A stretch of 64,000 nucleotides of DNA. Origin: Gemmatimonadota bacterium (GTDB lineage: Bacteria > Gemmatimonadota > Gemmatimonadetes > Gemmatimonadales > GWC2-71-9). The DNA lies in assembly GCA_022563595.1 (NCBI GenBank), contig JADFNB010000006.1, positions 1-64,000 of the forward strand, read 5' to 3'. Under the pieces are notes generated by a model. The model was not told the DNA's origin. It ran no database searches and worked only from the letters and a program-made list of their open reading frames with translations. Within the stretch, counting starts at the first letter, position 1, and the number at the start of each line of letters is the position of its first letter. Shown here one piece after another: positions 1 to 9,482 of this stretch. A program made the translations under genes and the position numbers.

Positions 1-185
1 TCACCCGCCCCCGCCCCCGCCCTGACCTCTCTGTACGGTCCGACCGCGGCGATCTCGCCGTCGTCGCCGATCAGGACGGCGCCGCCGGGAATGACCTCGA
101 GGTCGCGCATCTCGGCACCGCGTCGAGCGCACGCAGGACCCCGGCATGTCACGACCTGTGTGGCGCCGGCGAGGAGGACGCTCAG
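1..185 (-). CDS. hutI: Imidazolonepropionase, N-terminal part (runs off the window)
   Basis: Third enzyme of histidine degradation; the family hydrolyses 4-imidazolone-5-propanoate to N-formimino-glutamate. Only the first 61 codons are present. The frame reads [16 protein letters not shown], then a segment with [20 protein letters not shown], which is the usual beta-rich N-terminal part of amidohydrolases of the HutI type. No ATG, GTG or TTG lies at the expected start. A CTG at 185-183 sits seven bases after AGGAGG and overlaps the hutU stop as CTGA, so CTG initiation is the best reading; an in-frame ATG exists 26 codons later but would remove conserved N-terminal sequence. The metal-binding histidines are outside the window. 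Identity rests on the fragment plus position directly after hutU. Confidence 0.75.
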   Translation of the reverse strand, partial: MSVLLAGATQVVTCRGPACARRGAEMRDLEVIPGGAVLIGDDGEIAAVGPYREVRAGAGAG

Positions 186-1843
186 GGACTCACCTCCTGC
201 ATCGGGATGCGAATGCCGTGGGCCTGAGCGGTGGCAATGGCATCGTCGTACCCCGCGTCCGCATGCCGCGCCACGCCGATACCGGGATCGTTGGTCAACA
301 CCCGGTCGAGCCGTCTGGCGGCACCGTCCGTCCCGTCGGCGACAATCACCTGGCCCGCGTGAAGGCTGTTGCCGATGCCGACTCCGCCGCCGTGGTGGAA
401 CGAGACCCACGACGCGCCGGATGCCGTGTTGAGCAGGGCGTTGAGGATCGGCCAGTCGGCGATCGCGTCCGAGCCGTCCAGCATTCCCTCGGTCTCGCGG
501 AACGGCGACGCGACCGAACCGGTATCGAGATGGTCACGCCCGATCACGACCGGTGCCGACAGCTCGCCCCGTCGAACGAGGTCGTTCAGCGCGAGCCCGA
601 AGCGCGCTCGCGCGCCCATGCCGAGCCAGCAGATCCGCGCCGGCAGACCCTGAAAGGCGACACGCTCGCGCGCCAGGCGAATCCAATTGACGAGGTGGGC
701 GTCTTCCGGAAACAGCTCCAGCACCAGATCGTCCGTGCGATACAACTCGGCCGGATCGCCCGAGAGCACGACCCAGCGGAACGGCCCCTTCCCCTCACAG
801 AAGAGCGGTCGCACGTACTCGGGTACGAAGCCCGGAATGTCGAATGCGTCGGCGACTCCCGCGTCGAGAGCCTCCGTGCGGATGTTGTTCCCGTAGTCGA
901 AGGTCACCGCACCCGCCCGGCGCAGGTCGAGCATCGCGCGCACATGTGTCGCGATCGACGCGCGCGATCGCCGCAGGTACTCGTCCGCGTCGTCTTGCCG
1001 GAGCGAGGCCGCCGCCTCGAGAGTGAGACCGGCCGGGATGTATCCGTTGAGCGGGTCGTGAGCCGAAGTTTGATCGGTGAGGATATCCGGCACCCACTCG
1101 CGACGGGCCATCTCGGGGAGCACCTCGGCACAGTTGCCCACCAGGCCCACTGATACCGCTTCCCCCGCATCTCTAGCCCGGACGACCCGCGCCCACGCCT
1201 CGTCGAGCGAACGGGACATGACGTCGAGGTAGCGCGTTGCTACCCTGCGCAGGATCCGCGACTCATCGACATCGACTGCGAGGATCGCGGCCCCATTCAT
1301 CGTGGCCGCGAGCGGCTGTGCTCCGCCCATTCCACCCAGTCCACCGGTCAGCACCAACCGGCCCTTCAGGGAGCCCGCGAAATGTTTCCGTCCCACTGCG
1401 CCGAAGGTCTCGTAGGTTCCCTGGAGAATGCCCTGGGTACCGATGTAGATCCAGCTCCCGGCGGTCATTTGGCCGTACATGATCAGGCCCGCCCGCTCGA
1501 GTTCGCGGAATTTCTCCCAGGTCGCCCACCGGCCAACCAGGTTTGCGTTTGCGATGAGGACTCTGGGTGCGTCCACATGGGTTCGGAACACCCCGACCGG
1601 CCGACCGGACTGCACCAGGAGCGTCTCGTCGTGCTCCAACGATCGCAGCGCCGTACAGATCCCTTCGAAAGACCTCCAATCGCGCGCCGCCTTCCCGGTG
1701 CCACCGTACACGACGAGGTCGTCCGGTCGCTCCGCTACCTCGGGGTCGAGGTTGTTCATCAGCATGCGCAAGGCCGCCTCCTGCACCCATCCCTTGCACG
1801 AGCGTTCCGTCCCACGAGGGGCCCGAACGATCGCCACCGTCAT
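182..1843 (-). CDS. hutU: Urocanate hydratase
   Basis: Converts urocanate to 4-imidazolone-5-propanoate using tightly bound NAD+ as an electrophile; cytosolic. The 553-residue length is normal for the family. Near residues 165-180 the glycine-rich stretch [13 protein letters not shown], the NAD-binding region, is intact. The N-terminal [22 protein letters not shown] type opening (here [12 protein letters not shown]...) is also typical. Its ATG overlaps the hutH stop by four bases (ATGA), and the downstream hutI start overlaps its own stop, so the three hut genes should be translationally coupled on one mRNA. Confidence 0.96.
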   Translation of the reverse strand: MTVAIVRAPRGTERSCKGWVQEAALRMLMNNLDPEVAERPDDLVVYGGTGKAARDWRSFEGICTALRSLEHDETLLVQSGRPVGVFRTHVDAPRVLIANANLVGRWATWEKFRELERAGLIMYGQMTAGSWIYIGTQGILQGTYETFGAVGRKHFAGSLKGRLVLTGGLGGMGGAQPLAATMNGAAILAVDVDESRILRRVATRYLDVMSRSLDEAWARVVRARDAGEAVSVGLVGNCAEVLPEMARREWVPDILTDQTSAHDPLNGYIPAGLTLEAAASLRQDDADEYLRRSRASIATHVRAMLDLRRAGAVTFDYGNNIRTEALDAGVADAFDIPGFVPEYVRPLFCEGKGPFRWVVLSGDPAELYRTDDLVLELFPEDAHLVNWIRLARERVAFQGLPARICWLGMGARARFGLALNDLVRRGELSAPVVIGRDHLDTGSVASPFRETEGMLDGSDAIADWPILNALLNTASGASWVSFHHGGGVGIGNSLHAGQVIVADGTDGAARRLDRVLTNDPGIGVARHADAGYDDAIATAQAHGIRIPMQEVSP

Positions 1844-3354
1844 AGCAGCGTCTCCTCAGTCAACATCGTCGTGAGTGCCTCGAGATCGTCGGCCGGCGGC
1901 CGGTCGTTCGTGAGGACCGCAACGACGTCCCGCACGCGTCGATACACCCGCTCGACACCACGTCCCGGCCGCAACGGCTTCAGGTATTCCAATCCTTGAG
2001 CGGCGCACAACAGCTCCGCCGCCACCACGCGGCGCGCGTTGGCCAGGATTCGACGCGTCTTGTACGCCGCCGCCATCCCCATCGGAACGAAGTCCTCTTG
2101 GTTGGCTTCGGTCGGGATGGACTGTACGCTCGCCGGCATGCAGAGCGACCGTGCCTCCGCAACGAGTGCCGCCGCCGTTACCTGGACCATCATGAAGCCC
2201 GACTGCAGACCCGCTTCGGGGGTGAGGAACGCCGGGAGCCCCTGTGACAGATCGGGATTGGTAACGCGTTCCAGGCGGCGTTCCGCGATCCCGGCCAGCG
2301 TCGTGAGAGCGATCGCAACCACGTCGAGCGCGAGGGCCACCGGCTGTCCGTGAAAGTTCCCGCCCGAGAGCAGGCTTCCGTCGATCACCAGCGGATTGTC
2401 CGTGGACGCGTTCAGTTCCACATCGAGAATCCGGGCGGCGAACTCGAGGGCGTCGTATACGGCACCGAGCACCTGCGGCGTACACCGCAGACTGTAGGCA
2501 TCTTGGACCCGCGGGTCGCCATCTCGATGTGACTCGCGAATTTCACTGTCCGCGAGCAGTCCGCGCATGAGCGCGGCGGACTCGAGCTGTCCGGGATGGG
2601 GACGTGCCCGATGGAGCCGTTCGTCAAAGGGCTCGGGTGTCCCCCGTAGCGCCTCGAGCGACATTGCCGCCGCACCATGTGCACTGCGCCACAGATTGCG
2701 CGCGTCGTGGATTATCAACCCCAGCATCGCGCACTGTACCTGTGTCCCGTTGATAAACGAGAGCGCCTCTTTGGCTTGGAACTCGAGGGGCGCGATCTTC
2801 GCCGCGGCCAGCGCCTCGGACGCCCGCACCCGCCGCGCTTCCCCACCCGAGGTCTCGGACTCCACCCAGCCCTCGCCCAGCAGCGCCAGCGCAATGTGCG
2901 ACAGCGGCGCCAGGTCCCCGCTTGCGCCCACGCTGCCCTGCTCCGGAACCACGGGATGAATGCGCTCGTTGAGGAGTGCGACGAGGCGTTCTGCGACGAC
3001 CACCCGCACGCCGCTCGTCTCACGCAACAGCACGTTCGCCCGCAGCACCATCGTGGCCCGCACGATCTCCGTAGGAAGCGGGTCGCCAACCCCGGCAGCA
3101 TGGCTCAGGATCAGGTTGCGTTGCAACTCGAGGAGCTTGTCGGATGGAATACGAACGTTCTGCAACCGGCCGAACCCGGTGTTGACCCCGTAGACCGCTG
3201 CCCCGGCCGCGAGAGCGCTATCGATGACGGCACGCGAACGCCCGGCTCGCTCCGCGGCGGCCGGTGCTATTGCCACCCGCACATGATTCCGCGCTACCGC
3301 AACGACCTCGTCCAGCGTCAGCGACGCGCCGTCGAGAACGACAGGCTGTTCCAT
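1840..3354 (-). CDS. hutH: Histidine ammonia-lyase
   Basis: Removes ammonia from L-histidine to give urocanate, the first step of the Hut pathway. The Ala-Ser-Gly triplet that cyclises to the MIO prosthetic group is present in [12 protein letters not shown] at about residues 144-146, with the following LSHIAL segment also conserved. From the ATG at 3354 the protein is 504 residues, the standard size. A TTG at 3393 would add 13 residues without homology. No Shine-Dalgarno is visible before 3354, and a TATATT element lies only about ten bases upstream, so the mRNA may be leaderless or nearly so (inference). It heads the operon hutH-hutU-hutI. Confidence 0.96.
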   Translation of the reverse strand: MEQPVVLDGASLTLDEVVAVARNHVRVAIAPAAAERAGRSRAVIDSALAAGAAVYGVNTGFGRLQNVRIPSDKLLELQRNLILSHAAGVGDPLPTEIVRATMVLRANVLLRETSGVRVVVAERLVALLNERIHPVVPEQGSVGASGDLAPLSHIALALLGEGWVESETSGGEARRVRASEALAAAKIAPLEFQAKEALSFINGTQVQCAMLGLIIHDARNLWRSAHGAAAMSLEALRGTPEPFDERLHRARPHPGQLESAALMRGLLADSEIRESHRDGDPRVQDAYSLRCTPQVLGAVYDALEFAARILDVELNASTDNPLVIDGSLLSGGNFHGQPVALALDVVAIALTTLAGIAERRLERVTNPDLSQGLPAFLTPEAGLQSGFMMVQVTAAALVAEARSLCMPASVQSIPTEANQEDFVPMGMAAAYKTRRILANARRVVAAELLCAAQGLEYLKPLRPGRGVERVYRRVRDVVAVLTNDRPPADDLEALTTMLTEETLL

Positions 3355-3373
3355 GACCGGCAATATAGGGTAC

Positions 3374-3408
3374 CGAGTTCGATAGGACGACAAGAGAACT
3401 CGATAGGA
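3374..3408 (-). promoter_or_regulatory. Candidate operator/promoter of the hut operon
   Basis: Just upstream of hutH an eight-base direct repeat CGATAGGA occurs at 3380-3387 and 3401-3408, exactly 21 bp apart (two helical turns). It is interlaced with a perfect seven-base inverted repeat, CGAGTTC at 3374-3380 and GAACTCG at 3396-3402. On the minus strand a TATATT box follows at about 3362-3367. Such spacing suits a dimeric or tandem-bound repressor. Which regulator binds is unknown; no hutC-like gene is in the window. Confidence 0.45.
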
Positions 3409-3445
3409 GGATAATCGTTGAACGGTGAGACGGAAGACGGCCGGC

Positions 3446-3475
3446 GGCGCCCGCCGCTTGCCACGCGGCGGCGCC
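3446..3475 (-). terminator. Strong GC hairpin after the lipoprotein gene
   Basis: Arms GGCGCCCGCCGC (3446-3457) and GCGGCGGCGCC (3465-3475) pair with one bulged base around a seven-base loop. It lies about 50 bases after the stop of the lipoprotein gene and before the hut promoter region. There is no clear T-run on the minus strand, so termination is plausible but not certain. Confidence 0.4.
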
Positions 3476-3523
3476 CACCGACCGGATGTACGCTCGTGTT
3501 CCTTACCTCCTCCGCCCGGCTTG

Positions 3524-4690
3524 CTACCGACGCTTCACCACTATCCCCGTACCGGGGTGCGTCGGCAGCCCGCCCCTGACCTGCAACTCGGGATTGCCCG
3601 GGTCGGTCTGGAAGCTCCAATCGAAGATCATGTATTCCCGCCCTACGTGGGTCGGTCGCAGCGCGCCGTAGCGCGGGAAGCCGTCGCCGCCGTCCATCTC
3701 GAACACATAGCCGAAACCCGTGAGCGCATCAATTGACGCAGGGCTGTAGCTAATGTCCGGAGCGAAATCTATCGACGTCAGATCGTCGACCGGGTTGACC
3801 GCATCGTAGAACTCTACTCCCGTGCCCGCACGCTCCGGGACGAGGAGCAGCGAGTCCGTTACCGGGTCGCGGAACACCCAGAAATCGATCTCCGTAGAGT
3901 TACCGGGCCCCACGACTCCGAGTTCCAGCGGGTCGGCTTGTCCGTTCCCGTTGAGATCCTGGAAGAATCGGAAGCCGCTCCGATTCGGGTCTTCCGCGAG
4001 TGGGTAGATGAGCACGTTGCGTGCGTCCGGACGGGGCGTATCGGCCCGGATCTCGGACCAGAGACTCTCCCAACCCTCCACGCTCTCCGCCGCGACCGCG
4101 AAGCACCGCGGGCTGCCGTTGGTTAGGGCTGACGCCAGGAAGGCCGGGGAAACGGTTGTCCCCTCCAGCGTCCAGAAGGCTCCACAGAGGTTGTCGTCGA
4201 GCGAGAATCCAGTGCTGTAGACGCGATACTGCTCGAAGCCGGCGCCGCCGACCCGGAACGGATTGTCGCCCCACGCGAGATGGATGGCACCGTCCAAGGA
4301 CGTCGTTGCGAGGAAGCCAGGGGCCTCGAGACGAAGGCGCTCGTCGATGAACACTTCATCGCTCAGCGCGCTCTCCTCGCCATCTTCGCGCACCGCGGAG
4401 ACCGCATAGAAGAGGTCCGGTTCACCGACGTCGTGGAAGGTGGTTGAGGTGGTGGACGCTCGCAGGTCCCACGTCGCCACGCTGGAGATCCGGGAATAGA
4501 CATTGTAGACCTCGAGATCGGAACTCAATACGGGATTCCACAGCAGTAACACGCCCGCCGGCGCGTCCGGATCACCGCTGGGATCGAGCCGATACGTGAG
4601 GTTCGTCGGCCGTTCGATCGCCGGCTCAACAACCCCCTCGCATGCGACTGCGACGATCAGGCCGGCCAGAAGAACGAAAGGACGGGACAT
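3524..4690 (-). CDS. Secreted lipoprotein with fibronectin type III-like modules
   Basis: 388 residues from the ATG at 4690. The N-terminus MSRPFVLLAGLIVAVAC is a lipoprotein signal peptide with lipobox VAVAC, so cysteine 17 would be lipidated. Two beta-sandwich repeats follow, with the pattern ...LLWNPVLSSDLEVYNVYSR... and ...IHLAWGDNPF...YRVYS..., typical of FN3-like domains. The C-terminal part has a DLNGNGQADPLE stretch that looks like a calcium-binding dockerin-like loop. No enzymatic motif is seen. A surface-exposed structural or binding role is likely; the exact function is unknown. The much longer upstream reading frame to 5065 enters the MITE-like element and is not used. Confidence 0.75.
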   Translation of the reverse strand: MSRPFVLLAGLIVAVACEGVVEPAIERPTNLTYRLDPSGDPDAPAGVLLLWNPVLSSDLEVYNVYSRISSVATWDLRASTTSTTFHDVGEPDLFYAVSAVREDGEESALSDEVFIDERLRLEAPGFLATTSLDGAIHLAWGDNPFRVGGAGFEQYRVYSTGFSLDDNLCGAFWTLEGTTVSPAFLASALTNGSPRCFAVAAESVEGWESLWSEIRADTPRPDARNVLIYPLAEDPNRSGFRFFQDLNGNGQADPLELGVVGPGNSTEIDFWVFRDPVTDSLLLVPERAGTGVEFYDAVNPVDDLTSIDFAPDISYSPASIDALTGFGYVFEMDGGDGFPRYGALRPTHVGREYMIFDWSFQTDPGNPELQVRGGLPTHPGTGIVVKRR

Positions 4691-4856
4691 GGTCAACTCG
4701 TGGTAGAAGGGTTCGTCCCACCCAACACGCACATGGCGTGCCTTCCCGAGAGTGCAACCCAAGTATTGACGGGGCAATGAGTTACACGCTGGCACCATAC
4801 GGTGCTCGGTGTCCTCCTGGGAGGACAGCCGGTGTGTGCCATGACCGTGAATGACC
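4691..4856. other. Non-coding spacer upstream of the lipoprotein gene
   Basis: No convincing gene is visible. It should carry the promoter of the downstream minus-strand lipoprotein gene. The notable structure is a near-perfect dyad GTCCTCCTGGGAGGAC at 4811-4826 (seven-base arms, two-base centre), which could be a protein-binding site or a small hairpin. Confidence 0.4.
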
Positions 4857-5098
4857 CTGGCAGGCTGCTGAAAAAGGGATCGGGCGTGGCCGAGCGGTGC
4901 GGACTGATGACGCCCAGACGCTGAGGCGCTCGGACGTCGGCGACGCATGGAGCCTTCCATGAATCTCGCTGCTGGTGAGGCTTGGGATACGGAAGGCATC
5001 GGAAACGCCAGCGCCGGCCGGGCGCCTCGCGTCTGAAGCGTCCGGCGTCCGCACCGCTCGGCCACCGACTCAGTCGCCCATTTTCAACAGTCTGCCAG
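4857..5098. mobile_element. MITE-like palindromic element, 242 bp, non-coding
   Basis: The ends form imperfect inverted repeats: CTGGCAGGCTGCTGAAAAAG at 4857 and, from the other end, CTGGCAGACTGTTGAAAATG, differing at only a few positions. Inside, a 19-bp perfect inverted repeat lies at 4886-4904 (GTGGCCGAGCGGTGCGGAC) and 5047-5065. A third pair (around CAGACGC-GAGGCGC) continues the fold toward the centre. The whole element could therefore form one long cruciform or RNA hairpin. It encodes no transposase; ends of the GGCTGnTGAAAAA type are common at IS termini. No obvious target duplication is seen. It begins eight bases after the tatC-lptD stop, so it could act as that operon's transcription terminator. 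Confidence 0.75.
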
Positions 5099-5106
5099 CG
5101 TCGCAT

Positions 5107-8100
5107 TCACCGTTGGACGGTTCGCTGGTCGTAGTTGAACTGGATGTCCGGCTGGTCCATCAACGAGATGAAGAAGTTGAACGCGAAGTTCCCGTTCGGC
5201 GACTTGAGGAACTGGAACGTAGCCCGCCAGCGGTGCAGGTCGCGCTCCAGACGCACCACGTGGTGCCCAAACTCGTTGGTAGTGAGGTTGTACTGGGTGG
5301 TCCAGGAAACCGACCAGTGCTCGGTGGGGTCGAAGGCGAGGCCCAAGCCGAGAGTCCGATTGGCCGGCGACGCGATGGTGCCAGCGGGCAGCACTGGCCC
5401 GCGGCGGCGGGTATCGTCGTACGAAATCGAAGCCGTAAACGGTCGGCGAGCGCCTCTCGGGCGCCTGGAGCGCCGGTCGAAATCGTGAAACGGGTCGCCC
5501 GGCACGTCCCGGATGAGCCCGGCCTCCTGGGGCGTCAGTTCCGTGTCGGTGGGGTCGTCTGGCTCGGGCGCGTCCGGCGGCTCATGATGTCCCGTGAGCA
5601 GCCCGACGATACCGCGGATGGTCGACTCCGATATGGAGAACCGTGCCGATACACGGCTCAGGAACGGTGAGAACCGTGCGCTGTCGGTCCCGACGCACGG
5701 TAGCTGATCCGGGCACTCCCAAAGATCGTGTGTCGTGCTCAACGAGAATCCGGGGAGCAGGTCGCTGCTGAACTGGTTCGAGAGTGTCGCCGTCTGCCAA
5801 CCGGTTCTGCCTGGCTCCTTGGCCTGCTCGAAGTCATAGACGATCGACGAGGTTTGGAGCGAGAGCAGCTTGATCTTCCGCGCGTTCCGGCCATCCGCGG
5901 TATCGCCCGGAGGGGGCGCGAACTTTCCCTCGAACGTCTGCGTGAGACCAATACTCACCCGGTGCTGTGCCGGGCTAAGGCGCTGGAGACGGGTGCCGCT
6001 GGGATCGAGCGCCCGGGCGTACTCTTCCGGCACCGCAGCTTCCGGCGAGTAACCCCACTGCACGAGCGGTGTCACCGCGTGCCGAATCCGCGCGATCGGC
6101 CCCACTCCGGGAAAGAACCCGAAAAACGTGGGCGTGAGCGTCGCCCCGAGCGACAGGCGTTTTCCCTGCCGGACGAACCGACCACCCGTGTTGCGATTCC
6201 GTAGCAGGAACGGGCCTGGGGTGCTGTTCTGGATGCCTAGTGAGGGTTGCAGCTTCCACGACGACGGGAAGAGAGCGGGCAGGTTGATGCTCGTGTTCCA
6301 ATCGACGGCGGTGGTGAAGTCGATGCCGAAGAACTGCGTGAGCGTGTCGGCGGGATTGTCGGGATCGACTATTGTCTGCGTGCCCCTCGCTTCGCTGATC
6401 TTGTCGCGAATCGAGAAACTGTTATTCCAGTTCCAGCGACCGATGCGCAGTGGGGTGCTGATCCGCACGTCGGTTTGGCGACTCTGGGCGAGGAGCGTGT
6501 CCAAGGGGATGACCGTGTCCCCCGGCATCGGAGGCAGCGGCACCGTGGAGGTGCGCTGGCCGAACGCGCGGTTGTTCGTCACCGTGAAGCTCGGCGACCA
6601 GGTGATGCCGTCGGTGATGTCGATCGGTACCGGGGACAACGAGATCACCGGGAGAGTCTGCGTGACGGAGCCGTTGGTGAGATCTTGCCGGCGGCTCCCG
6701 CCGACGGTGAGCGTGCCCCAGTCAAACCGCTTCGAGAAGTTGATGTTGCTCCCCAATGTCGCCGTGGCCAGGAACGGATCGACGGCGTTTCGCTCGAGCA
6801 CTCGGGCGCTGGTAGCGTAGTCGACACTAGCGCTCAACCGGGTCCGCTGGTCGAAATTCTGCTGGTGGCCCCAGCGCAGCCGCAGCGAGCGTCCGCCGGG
6901 ACCGCCGTCCCTTCCCGACTCGAAGATACGTGAGAGCGAGACCCCTCCGCCGACGAACCGATCGCGCCAGCGGTAGCGCATTTCGCCGTTGAGCGTGACG
7001 GATATCCCCGAGTACCAGTCCAGCGACGTCCTGAAATCGACGTAGTCGTTGATGGCGATGTAGTATCCGACGTTCGAGATGTGCCGGCTGTATCCGCCGT
7101 TGGGGCGCACGATGTCGTTGATCCCGAATCGGGGGATGAGAATCCCGCTGCGCCGCCCCGGACGCATGTCCTGGAAGATGAACGGGAGCCACAACACCGG
7201 AATGTCGCGGACGTAGAGCACCGCCGGCCGGGCCACGAGCAGCGTGTTCGTGACCCACTTCACGGAACCGGCGGCGAAGTGGTAGTGCGGATCGGGCAGG
7301 TCGCAGCTCGTGATGTCACTGTGGCCTCCGTAGAGTCGGACCGACGCCGAATCGATCGACAACCCACCGCGCATGAACCACTCCACGCCCGCCTGCCGGA
7401 AGTTCGTGAGCGCGCCCACGATGAATCCCCGGCGCTTATCGGTGTCGTAGCGCATCGTGTCACCGACGAGGACGGTCCCCGCCTGAAACAGGGTCGGCGA
7501 GCCCCTGGCCAACAACCGGCTCTTTGCCTGTTCGAATCGAATCGTGTCCGCCTCGAGCGTGGCGTCGTCCTGGACGACCAGCGCCTCTCCCAGAAGCTCG
7601 ACCTCTTGGGTTTCGGCATGAAGCACCACGCTGTCGGCCGCGTATCTAGTGACCCGGTAGCCGACCAGGCCGAGGAGCGCGCGCATCACCGAATCCGCCT
7701 GGGGCAGCAGCCGTGACGGAGCGGTCGGCAGCCCCAGCTTGCGCGCGGTCGCCGTATCGAGCGCGGTCCCCGATCGATCGGTCGGGCCGCGCAAGGAGTC
7801 GCGGACCCCGGGCTCGGGACGGACCACCCGAGTGGTGTCCTTGACCGGACGGAGCACGCGCCGGCCTTCCTGGCCATGCAGGCCACTGGGCAGCGCCGCG
7901 AGCAGCAAGAGCACGGCCGCCGCGCCGATCTTCGGGGTCCGGCGTCGCTTCCAAACGATGCGCCCGATGGCGACACCGCTCTCGTAGAGCACGACGAGCG
8001 GGAACAGCATGAAGAGCAATGAGAGCACGTCGGGCGGCGTGAGGAAGGCCGCGATGACCGCCGCGACGACCAGCGCGTACGCCCGGTTCTTGGCAAAGAA

Positions 8101-8673
8101 CCGTGGGTTCACCAACCCGAAAGCAGACAGCAGGATGATCACCAGCGGCAGCTCGAACATCACGCCGAACGCGAGGACGAGCTGGGCCGCAAAGCCGAAG
8201 TATTCGTTCGCGGTGATGATCGGCTCGAGGTCGGGTTGCTGAAAGCTGAACAGAATGCGCAGCGCGGCCGGGAGCACCCATAGATAGGCTAGGCAGACAC
8301 CGATGGCGAAGAGCACCAGGCCGGCGAAGGCCGCGGGTATGATGAAGCGCTTCTCCCGCTCATATAGAGCGGGTGAGAGGAACGCCCACCCCTGCCACAG
8401 GATCACCGGCGCCGCCAGGACGACGCCCACCATGAGCGCGAGCTTCATCGTGATCATGAACGCATCGGTCGGCCGGGTGATGAACAGTTTGTCGCCAGGC
8501 AGGAACGGCGTGATTGGACGCTTGAGCAGCTCGAGCACATCCAGGTTCTGGACCACGAAGAACCCGATGACAGCACCGACCACCAGAGCGACGAGACTCC
8601 AGATGATGCGCCACCGCATCTCTTCCAGGTGGTCCAGGAAGGGCATCTCGCCCCGTCCCCGCATCTCGGTCAT
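5107..8673 (-). CDS. TatC-LptD fusion: twin-arginine translocase subunit joined in frame to LPS-assembly outer-membrane protein
   Basis: 1188 residues in one uninterrupted frame. Residues 1-245 are TatC: the N-terminal FLDHLEEMRWRI motif, six hydrophobic segments, and the SPALYEREKRF loop. WKRRRTPK followed by a hydrophobic stretch and LPSGLHGQ (about 241-268) looks like a signal peptide placed directly at the cytosolic C-terminus of TatC. The remaining 920 residues are LptD/OstA-like: an N-terminal periplasmic segment (LEADTIRFEQ...) and then IPVLWLPFIFQDMRPGRRSG, with beta-barrel strands to the C-terminus. TatC moves folded proteins across the inner membrane; LptD inserts LPS in the outer membrane. 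No plausible start codon with a ribosome site lies at the LptD signal peptide. Either the polyprotein is cleaved by signal peptidase or the stop codon has been lost. Confidence 0.85.
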   Translation of the reverse strand: MTEMRGRGEMPFLDHLEEMRWRIIWSLVALVVGAVIGFFVVQNLDVLELLKRPITPFLPGDKLFITRPTDAFMITMKLALMVGVVLAAPVILWQGWAFLSPALYEREKRFIIPAAFAGLVLFAIGVCLAYLWVLPAALRILFSFQQPDLEPIITANEYFGFAAQLVLAFGVMFELPLVIILLSAFGLVNPRFFAKNRAYALVVAAVIAAFLTPPDVLSLLFMLFPLVVLYESGVAIGRIVWKRRRTPKIGAAAVLLLLAALPSGLHGQEGRRVLRPVKDTTRVVRPEPGVRDSLRGPTDRSGTALDTATARKLGLPTAPSRLLPQADSVMRALLGLVGYRVTRYAADSVVLHAETQEVELLGEALVVQDDATLEADTIRFEQAKSRLLARGSPTLFQAGTVLVGDTMRYDTDKRRGFIVGALTNFRQAGVEWFMRGGLSIDSASVRLYGGHSDITSCDLPDPHYHFAAGSVKWVTNTLLVARPAVLYVRDIPVLWLPFIFQDMRPGRRSGILIPRFGINDIVRPNGGYSRHISNVGYYIAINDYVDFRTSLDWYSGISVTLNGEMRYRWRDRFVGGGVSLSRIFESGRDGGPGGRSLRLRWGHQQNFDQRTRLSASVDYATSARVLERNAVDPFLATATLGSNINFSKRFDWGTLTVGGSRRQDLTNGSVTQTLPVISLSPVPIDITDGITWSPSFTVTNNRAFGQRTSTVPLPPMPGDTVIPLDTLLAQSRQTDVRISTPLRIGRWNWNNSFSIRDKISEARGTQTIVDPDNPADTLTQFFGIDFTTAVDWNTSINLPALFPSSWKLQPSLGIQNSTPGPFLLRNRNTGGRFVRQGKRLSLGATLTPTFFGFFPGVGPIARIRHAVTPLVQWGYSPEAAVPEEYARALDPSGTRLQRLSPAQHRVSIGLTQTFEGKFAPPPGDTADGRNARKIKLLSLQTSSIVYDFEQAKEPGRTGWQTATLSNQFSSDLLPGFSLSTTHDLWECPDQLPCVGTDSARFSPFLSRVSARFSISESTIRGIVGLLTGHHEPPDAPEPDDPTDTELTPQEAGLIRDVPGDPFHDFDRRSRRPRGARRPFTASISYDDTRRRGPVLPAGTIASPANRTLGLGLAFDPTEHWSVSWTTQYNLTTNEFGHHVVRLERDLHRWRATFQFLKSPNGNFAFNFFISLMDQPDIQFNYDQRTVQR

Positions 8674-8696
8674 GGAGGCACCGCCGCCGGGCGCGC

Positions 8697-9482
8697 TTAG
8701 CGGCCCGGGTTCAGCTTCTCTCGGGCGAGAGCGGCTTCCTCCGAGCGGGGATACCCTGCAATCACGCGGTTGTAATACACGCGCGCGTCCGAGATGTCCC
8801 CACGCCGTTCCGCGAGGAGCCCGAGCTTATAGAGCGAAGAAGGGGCCCGGGATGAGTTCGGAAAGCTCTGGGCGACCTCTTCATAGGCCACTGCGGCGGA
8901 ATCCGCCTCCAAGCCGGCCCAGGACTCGCCGATGAAGAAGAGCGCGTCCGCCGCCCGCCCGTGCGTGGGGTAAGCCTGGAGGAACTGTTGGAACCCCATG
9001 CGGGCGGCCCGGGGACTCCCGCGCCGGAGCTGTGAGAGGGAGAGATCGTATAGCTCGTCGGGGCCGGGCAACCCGGGGATCCCGCCGGCCGTCGTGTCGG
9101 TGCCTGGCGCATCCGGGGTCGCCGCCGCTCCCGTTGCGCGCACGCGGTCCCGCCGCTCGAGCTGGGCGCGCAGCTCCGTCAAGCGTTGTTGGCTCTGCCC
9201 GGTGATTTCCTGGACCTGAACCAGTTGACGCAGCACGTCGGTGAGGTCGGATCGGAACTCACCCCGCATGATGACCAGCTGGCGCTGTTGGGCGCTCAGT
9301 GTGTCCTGCACCGCGTCGAGTAAAGCCACCACGCGCCTCAGCTCGACAGCCCGCGCCGAGTCGGCACGGGCCGTTTCCGCCCGAAGCTCCTGCACCTGTG
9401 CTTCCACGCGGCGGACGTCGCCCTTGAGCGCACATCCGCTCAGCGCGACTACCGCCGTCGTGAGAAGGACTGCCTGCCTCAC
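8697..9482 (-). CDS. cpoB: Tol-Pal associated coordinator, CpoB/YbgF-like lipoprotein
   Basis: 261 residues. The N-terminus MRQAVLLTTAVVALSGC gives a lipobox at cysteine 17. Residues about 20-110 form a heptad-rich coiled coil (trimerisation helix of YbgF). After a Pro/Gly linker the C-terminal half holds three TPR units starting at DELYDLSLSQLRRGSPRAA. In proteobacteria CpoB links Tol-Pal constriction with peptidoglycan synthesis. Lipid anchoring is unusual compared with the soluble E. coli protein. It overlaps the pal stop/start by four bases and is the last tol gene before tatC-lptD. Confidence 0.88.
   Translation of the reverse strand: MRQAVLLTTAVVALSGCALKGDVRRVEAQVQELRAETARADSARAVELRRVVALLDAVQDTLSAQQRQLVIMRGEFRSDLTDVLRQLVQVQEITGQSQQRLTELRAQLERRDRVRATGAAATPDAPGTDTTAGGIPGLPGPDELYDLSLSQLRRGSPRAARMGFQQFLQAYPTHGRAADALFFIGESWAGLEADSAAVAYEEVAQSFPNSSRAPSSLYKLGLLAERRGDISDARVYYNRVIAGYPRSEEAALAREKLNPGR

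Noticed and set aside
4642-5106. Open frames across the region upstream of the lipoprotein gene
   Set aside because: They read through the palindromic element and have no homology pattern or start context.
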